From Botryococcus braunii (Eukaryota > Chlorophyta > Trebouxiophyceae), in NCBI GenBank assembly GCA_002005505.1, contig MVGU01000703.1, positions 315,001 to 327,500 on the forward strand: 12,500 bases of DNA, written 5' to 3'. Of the stretch, positions 6,936 to 12,500 are shown one piece after another; position 1 is the stretch's first letter; each line of letters starts with the position of its first letter. The notes under the pieces are model-generated. The model made no database searches, was not told where the DNA came from, and saw only the letters and a list, made by a program, of their open reading frames with translations. The translations under genes were made by a program, and so were the position numbers.

Positions 6936-8469
6936 AGGGCTGTTGTTGTTGAGTTGCTTCGTTTTAATCCCATCCGTCCATTTGCCCCATGATCTGTTCG
7001 CCTAATTTTACTGTAAAGGCAACAGCGGCTAAGTGGTTTGTTGACACCCCCAGTCTGGCGCGGCCACGTGTCAACCCAGCTTGCCCCACAGTAAGGAAGG
7101 GTCCCTGTTTCTTTGCCCATCTATCTATGTAGAGCTCTCAGAATCACTGCACTGGAATACTGCCGTTCTCTTCCGCATTCAGTACTTTAGGTTTGGGTTC
7201 GCAATTGCAGCCTGCGCCCTTGCTGGCACTGGCATACCAAGCGTCCCTGCACTTAGAGAGAATTCAAGCTAGCTTACTTGAAAAACGGGTACCCCTGCAG
7301 GATCGGCTGGGACCGGGGACGCTCGGTTATCAATATCAGGAATGGTACAGGTTGTCTGAGCTTCTCAAAAGTGCAATGCCTGATATGTGCTGCCAATAAA
7401 TTGTTATAAATTGTTAACTATGTTTAATTATTTGAACGTTGCGAATACCCAAGTCCCCGTGCAAGCGTTGTGCAAGGATGGGTACACGATTCCTCTAGTC
7501 CTCTATCTAGCTTAAAATGGGAATGCGCTAGTACTTTTCGTTCCTCCAAAAAAATTGTACTCGTGTTGCAATTATAAATTAACCTCGGGTAAACCCCTGA
7601 CTCTGTGTAAGAGGACGACGCGGACAATGCGTAGGTTTATGCACTAAAAATCACAATGTGGAAAAGGGGGCGCCCAAGTTAGAATTTTCAAGACTTCGAA
7701 AGGCAATCGAAACGGTGGGAGACTTGGAGGCAATCAGTACTGAAATCTAGCAAGCTCGGACATTAATCAGGGTTTACGGAAGACCTACAATGCTGTTCTG
7801 TTCGGAAGTCGCCCCCATGACCCAAGACCAGATCTTGACGATAGATCAAGGACGTTGACTCTTTGGGGTAGCATCACGGCAATCGTGGTGCAAACCCGTT
7901 GCTGCACAGACACAGATGGCGGTTGTTGACAAGGTTACTGATATTTCGCGGTCAGCCACAGATCTGACCGCTATTACTGCCAAATACTCCAGCTCTACTT
8001 CCAGTAAAGCCACTAAGCTACTTGGCAAGACGCGATCGTCGCTAATACAAAGTTGAAGTCATGTACAGCAAACGCTGAAAGTAGGAAGATACCGTACGTC
8101 CACTGTCCCCGCATTGCCAATTTCCCCCGCATTGCTATTGCCTCGGCTGGGGGGTTGCCCCGCGCAGTGCGAGGCCAGTCTTTGACCCATGTGCACCATA
8201 GGGGCCCACGTGCCTCCAAATTTTGGAGCCCAATATTGGGGACTCTAATGGACTAGGAAACTTTCAGGACTTGCAATGACTGACAGTTTTGACTCCAGAT
8301 GTACTCTTTTTCTTCTACTCCTACCATTTTCGAAGTCCTGGTTGCATAGCTTCTGGTGTACGACACATACGTCACAGTGGATTGAGCTCAGATATACTTT
8401 CCTTTCTATGTAAGAAGCAAAAGAAGGCCACGTCGCCACCACAGAGCACAAAATTTGCTTCCAGGATTA
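6936..8469. other. Intergenic sequence, no supported gene
   Basis: About 1.5 kb of moderate composition with only short open frames on either strand. The part nearest 6936 is presumably the 5' flank and promoter of the minus-strand transporter, but I see no convincing promoter motif. A small repeat of AAATTGTTATAAATTGTTAAC type lies near 7397-7420. An open frame at 7859-8056 is discussed under rejected items. Confidence 0.6.
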
Positions 8470-8600
8470 CTTAGAAGGAAGGAATATTATAATATGTAAT
8501 ATGTATTGCATAGTATAATCTTACATATTATACAATTATTTTATTAGAGCCGGATGTCCGGATATTATATAATTATTTTATTAGAGCCAGATGTTAGGAT
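8470..8600. repeat. AT-rich patch with 37-bp tandem duplication
   Basis: An AT-rich stretch starts with GGAATATTATAATATG. Within it 8525-8557 and 8562-8594 are two copies of a 33-bp unit (37-bp period) containing AATTATTTTATTAGAGCC, differing at two positions and separated by CCGG. No coding content. Confidence 0.9.
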
Positions 8601-9174
8601 CCTAAACCGATGTACACGGTCAGGAAACGAAAAAGGAATAGGGGAAGGTACAGCAACAACATCCCTGGCAGGTACCATACCCTTCAAGTCCCTTGTCTGC
8701 TTTGATTCTCGGGAAGATCCCCTGGCGACAATATGTTCAGGAGGTTTCGAGTCTCTTTCTCACCTTTGCAAAGATTGACGATAGACACAGAACCGTGCAC
8801 GTGTTCTGGAGAGATTGATATTGTTGATCACTAGCTGGCAGTATGAAGGCGGGCAGCTGGCTGGATAACCACAGAGCACCGAGTTGATGTCACAGAGCCC
8901 CAGTCGATGGCACCAAGTTGATTTTGGAGACATGACGGGCTGCAAAATGCCCGACAACTTCTTGCTTGACAGGCTGGCACGCGCACAGGAACATGGGCCA
9001 TCCTGAAGCAGTGTATGCCTGGCACCTTGCTTTGAACGATCGATGTCGAGTCTGTGTAGTTCCAACCAAGTTGGACAGGGGAAGTAGCCCCAGATCCGCT
9101 ACCGAGCGGCAGGAACATTAAGGAATTCTGGAAATAATGAGCCTAGTGTGAAAGGTTATGGGCAATCGGCTTTC
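8600..9174. other. Intergenic sequence, no supported gene
   Basis: Only short overlapping open frames on both strands; the minus strand has two overlapping ones between about 8760 and 9118, with no motif I recognise. Decayed retrotransposon material is possible given the copia relic further right, but I could not align it to any copia domain. Confidence 0.5.
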
Positions 9175-9309
9175 CCTGTACAAAGCAGACAGGTCGTCAA
9201 TAGACGAAGTTACTCCAGCTACAGTCCGTACGACTGTCTGCTGAGTGCCACACACAACTGTCGGACAAGACTAGCATCTGGTGATGCCCAGCATCTTTCA
9301 CAACCAGTT
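9175..9309 (+). repeat. 135-bp perfect direct repeat, copy 1
   Basis: From CCTGTACAAAGCAGACAGG to CATCTTTCACAACCAGTT this segment is base-for-base the same as 9503-9637, 328 bp away. Flanking bases differ at both ends. It contains an imperfect palindrome ACAGTCCGTACGACTGT. No coding function is evident. Confidence 0.97.
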
Positions 9310-9502
9310 CCGTTACATCATTATCTTGTACACAAGCACCGATCAAGCAATCACTAGATAAGGCTCTAGACGGCTACGTTCAAGTACATGCCTATACTCC
9401 CTGAAGTCACTGTCCCTTATCTGTTTGAGTGACTACAGGGTACACTGAGCTTGTTCACTCTCACAATAGCAACAATGATACAACACACACTGCCGCACCG
9501 TA
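9310..9502. other. 193-bp spacer between the 135-bp repeats
   Basis: Unique sequence ending in CACACACTGCCGCACCGTA. No terminal inverted repeats, coding sequence or target-site duplication was recognised around the repeat pair. Confidence 0.6.
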
Positions 9503-9637
9503 CCTGTACAAAGCAGACAGGTCGTCAATAGACGAAGTTACTCCAGCTACAGTCCGTACGACTGTCTGCTGAGTGCCACACACAACTGTCGGACAAGACT
9601 AGCATCTGGTGATGCCCAGCATCTTTCACAACCAGTT
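9503..9637 (+). repeat. 135-bp perfect direct repeat, copy 2
   Basis: Identical in all 135 positions to 9175-9309 and in the same orientation. Total unit including the spacer is 328 bp, so the pair could be the visible edge of a tandem duplication whose remainder diverged or was lost, or two copies of a short mobile element. Confidence 0.97.
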
Positions 9638-10032
9638 GGTATTCACTCCGGTGGGGCAGCCTTAAGAGTTCATCCGACAAACGTGTGATCTAGATAGGAT
9701 TGTACCTTATGTTCGAAAACGTCCAGAATCTGCCGTGTCTCAAGGTACCTTATGTTCTCAATGGACCCATATCCTAATAGTGCACACATGAAGATCACTT
9801 AAAGCACAAGGCATTCAATAATAATGTTCAGAACTCAACACCTAGGCACTAGGGCTACTGAGCATCCCGGGTGGGAACAGGCACGTCTGGTGTTTTTCAA
9901 TTGCCTTGCCAAGCAGACCAAGACCCAGGACCTGCTGACTACTCCAGTGCTTTTTGAGTGCTTAGGGGTGACATCCTAAGAGAAACCTTCCTTGTGAAGG
10001 TCTTCAACCTTCGTGCTCTTGCCGACGTGAAT
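9638..10032. other. Intergenic sequence, no supported gene
   Basis: No coding segment recognised. The string GTACCTTATGTTC occurs twice (near 9703 and 9745). The region lies where the 3' part of a minus-strand copia element (YVDD, RNase H) would be expected if the relic at 10213-10504 were complete, but I cannot find those motifs. Confidence 0.5.
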
Positions 10033-10132
10033 AGCCAACATTTATATTGAAGAGTGAAGCCTATTCTAACCGCATACTATAAATCCATAATTTAAGCCAA
10101 CATTTAAAATTAAGAGTGAAGCCAACATTTGG
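10033..10132. repeat. Short direct repeats AGCCAACATTT
   Basis: AGCCAACATTT occurs at 10033, 10095 and 10120. The first two are followed by an AT-rich stretch and then AAGAGTGAAGCC or its near copy, so the unit is about 29 bp with one truncated third copy. Low-copy, imperfect, noncoding. Confidence 0.85.
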
Positions 10133-10191
10133 AATAAGATTTTGGCATGTTCCGAGTGGACCATGAACGACGCCGACCATCCCAGCACGGG

Positions 10192-10203
10192 CCCTATATA
10201 GGG
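10192..10203. other. CCCTATATAGGG palindrome
   Basis: Twelve self-complementary bases with a TATATA core. It resembles a TATA element by sequence alone; there is no supported gene to go with it, so a promoter role is not claimed. Confidence 0.5.
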
Positions 10204-10212
10204 GGTTTTAAC

Positions 10213-10504
10213 ATGTACACGGCGCGTGGCACGTGTACGGTTCTTCTTCCAAAGCCCCCATTCAAGGAAGCAGTCTTAATGTCGACTTGAATGTCCATGT
10301 CCTCCACTGCATCTTGCCTCAGCAAAACAGGCCGTGCACCAAAACTACTAGCACTAGTACTAATTCACCTCATCTACATCAATCCCTGGGCTACAAGGCT
10401 GGCCTTGTATCTAGTGACATTGCAATGCCCACCTCCAGAGTAGTTTCAGTGAGCTCAAAAGAGCAGGAGCATCAACAGAGTTTACCCTCATTCATAGCAG
10501 ACTC
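10213..10504 (-). pseudogene. Degenerate Ty1/copia reverse-transcriptase fragment
   Basis: On the minus strand 10412-10380 reads RYKASLVAQGL, matching the copia RT motif RYKARLVAKG. After two in-frame stops the same frame continues and at 10310-10254 reads AVEDMDIQVDIKTASLNGG, matching the copia block xDIHQxDVKTAFLNG. A segment near 10504-10478 (ESAMNEGKL) fits the region just upstream but sits in another frame, implying a frameshift. The downstream part decays after about 10213; no YVDD, integrase, gag or long terminal repeats were recognised. This is an old retrotransposon relic in the intergenic region, not an active element. Confidence 0.8.
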
Positions 10505-10710
10505 CAATTAGGGCCGCTGATCAGACATCCGAGCCTCCCTATCCTGTAGAGTAAAGACGTTGAGCAACACTGCCGTCCTCCTGGATCCATTCAAATAAGT
10601 TGCTTTAATGGGCAGTACTGGTTACGACCTGTAACCACTCTTTCACGTTGCATATTCCGGTGTACTGAAGTCAAATGCTCTTTCAAGCAACCCCGAATAG
10701 TATCGCGCGC
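10505..10710. other. Intergenic sequence between copia relic and GA tract
   Basis: No coding segment recognised. If the copia relic extended 5' it would lie here on the minus strand, but no integrase or linker motif is visible. Confidence 0.5.
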
Positions 10711-10867
<157 letters not shown>

Positions 10868-12500
10868 CAGCGCGGACATATAGCATGCGGACACAGGAGA
10901 ACCATTTGGAATCAGGCTAGGCATTATTTACAATTCTTGAGGAAACTTCAAGATCTGCGGCCTCCTGTCCTGAAAGAACAGTATTTCGGAAATAGCTTGC
11001 AGCTCTCCGTGGCCAGAAAGCCATTAAAGCCGAACGTGCATGCAGCCTTATTGCCACCCTAATTGGTCGGCAAAGGGGCCAGATTAGTAATGGTTGAAGC
11101 CCTGTGCGGCCGATTTGGCGTTACACGGCCAGCATTGACAATCCTGCTTATAAACGTCCTGAAGTCCCACTGACAAGCACAAACAGCCATGAGCAAAAGC
11201 AAAAGCATACATGGGCTGTCCACTCCTGCAAGGCTTACGCAATGCTGCTGCAGCATAACACAAACTCATGCATGTGAACGCACAAGATGTCCTTTGTTAT
11301 GGTAGCATATGCGGAAGCCTCACAATGTCTTTTACACCCCTGCAGAGTTAGTCACTCTAGCTATCTCCCTCAAAAAGAAGTTTGCAAATGTGTCTGTGGA
11401 AGCATGCATATCTAGCTTTATTCCACGCACAAATCCCGGTCTGTTTCCACAAGAAACGCTCGACATATTCCGAAGTCCTCCTCTTGCATACCCAATACAC
11501 TAAAGAACTCATGTACAATTCTCAAACAAAGGACGTCTGATAAATCAAAACTGACAAACCTCACGATAATGAAGCCAACAACCACGGACCTAACACAGAA
11601 ATGGAGAACAAGATCAGTCCTGTTTGGACAACCAGCAACCCAACTTTTCACCCACGGCACAGTAGCGACCCTCTCCTGCAGATTTACAGTTCAGGAAACC
11701 ACAAATGTCACTGTGAGCAATGCCAATTCTTATATATTGCCCTGCACCACTGGATGCATAATCTCAATCCAAAAAATCAGGTGCAAATTCATTGAATGAA
11801 TGCAGATTCCTGACTTGCTAATAATTCACGTAGTTTCATTTATATCAGCGGAGCAGTAGGCACGGAAGAAGTTGCCAATGAACAAGCATTTACTGAGTTC
11901 CTAAACCACGACCGTGTTTCAGGAACAGAGTCTATTTCCCAAAGCTTTAAATGCTGTCTACTATATGGCCGTCTACAAAATTTAGAGACTCAATATATCC
12001 AGAAACTTTCAACACTGTGATATTGCCGCATCAATGTATATCAAATGTATGTTGCAGGGTAGACAACCACTAGTCTCCATAGCTTTCATCACAAGTGCAA
12101 TACAGCACCGTAATCACACTCAACTATGTGATGCCTCTCTTCGGCTTCAGCTCCCCATCACTTCCCACGGTTGCAACCCCTTTTCACGCATTTACAAACA
12201 CCCTGCATTCTCTACGTCACCGACAGACTGAGTGGTCACCACGACATGAGGTGTTCATAGAGACCACTATGGGAAGTGGGGAATCACAATTCCCCAGTTC
12301 CAATAGGTTTTCGTGAGTTGTCTCCCGAAGCCCATAAATGGTAGTCAAGACTCAGTTGCTTCAAGAACCTGGGTACCATTGTGTTCAGCACCCCTTGCAT
12401 TACTCGTGACCCAGTACCCTCCAAGGCCGGAAGAGGTATGATCCGAAACCATGACGGAACCTCCAAGCTCACCTGCGATTCTCACAACAGTAAATATTAT
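10868..12500. other. Intergenic sequence, no supported gene
   Basis: About 1.6 kb with only short open frames on both strands, no recognisable protein motif and no strong codon bias. A hairpin with 8-bp arms (TGGGGAAT, loop CACA, ATTCCCCA) lies at 12277-12296. I see no tRNA or other structured RNA that I could defend. Confidence 0.55.

Noticed and set aside
7859..8056. Stop-free 65-codon frame on the plus strand with a Ser/Thr/Lys-rich end (internal ATG at 7916)
   Set aside because: Its length is within chance expectation, it has no recognisable motif and no supported splice sites or neighbours.
8760..9118. Overlapping minus-strand open frames, considered as a copia RNase H or integrase remnant
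   Set aside because: I tried all three frames against the DARRSTSGY/SxKQ/EAEY type motifs and found no convincing match.
10233..10511. 92-codon plus-strand open frame
   Set aside because: It is antisense to the copia reverse-transcriptase relic, whose minus-strand motifs explain the sequence.

Overview
The window looks like nuclear DNA of a eukaryotic, plastid-bearing organism, most likely a microalga. The one gene I can support is split by GT...AG introns, its exons use mostly G/C-ending codons, and long microsatellites and decayed retrotransposon sequence surround it. I see no bacterial gene layout, rRNA or convincing tRNA. The exact lineage cannot be fixed from this sequence alone.

Left half (about 1-6940): one gene on the minus strand, read right to left. 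It encodes a major-facilitator transporter of the organophosphate:phosphate antiporter family (GlpT/UhpT/UhpC, plant glycerol-3-phosphate-permease-like). Seven exons were assembled by hand at 6882-6935 (tentative first exon), 6643-6780, 5607-5671, 3892-4082, 2572-2669, 1902-2056 and 435-580. All junctions keep the reading frame, and the joined protein (about 282 residues) reads as a likely plastid-targeting leader followed by TM1-TM6. The C-terminal half (TM7-TM12) lies beyond base 1. The introns are large and full of repeats: same-orientation (GT)n on the sense strand in four of them, a 40-bp tandem array, a 37-bp minisatellite, G-rich and pyrimidine-rich tracts, and a C9G9 palindrome. One intron also holds two phase-compatible coding-looking pieces (3080-3123 and 2755-2872) that do not belong to the transporter.

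Right half (about 6940-12500): no gene I can support. It is less GC-rich, essentially intergenic sequence with a degenerate Ty1/copia reverse-transcriptase fragment (about 10213-10504, minus strand), a perfect 135-bp direct repeat (9175-9309 and 9503-9637), an AT-rich 37-bp tandem duplication (8525-8594), small direct repeats near 10033-10132 and a long (GA)n purine tract (10711-10867).

I did not find a clearly new biological system. The most useful leads are the repeat-laden intron architecture, the Asn at the GlpT His165-equivalent position, the nested coding-like fragments and the perfect 135-bp duplication.
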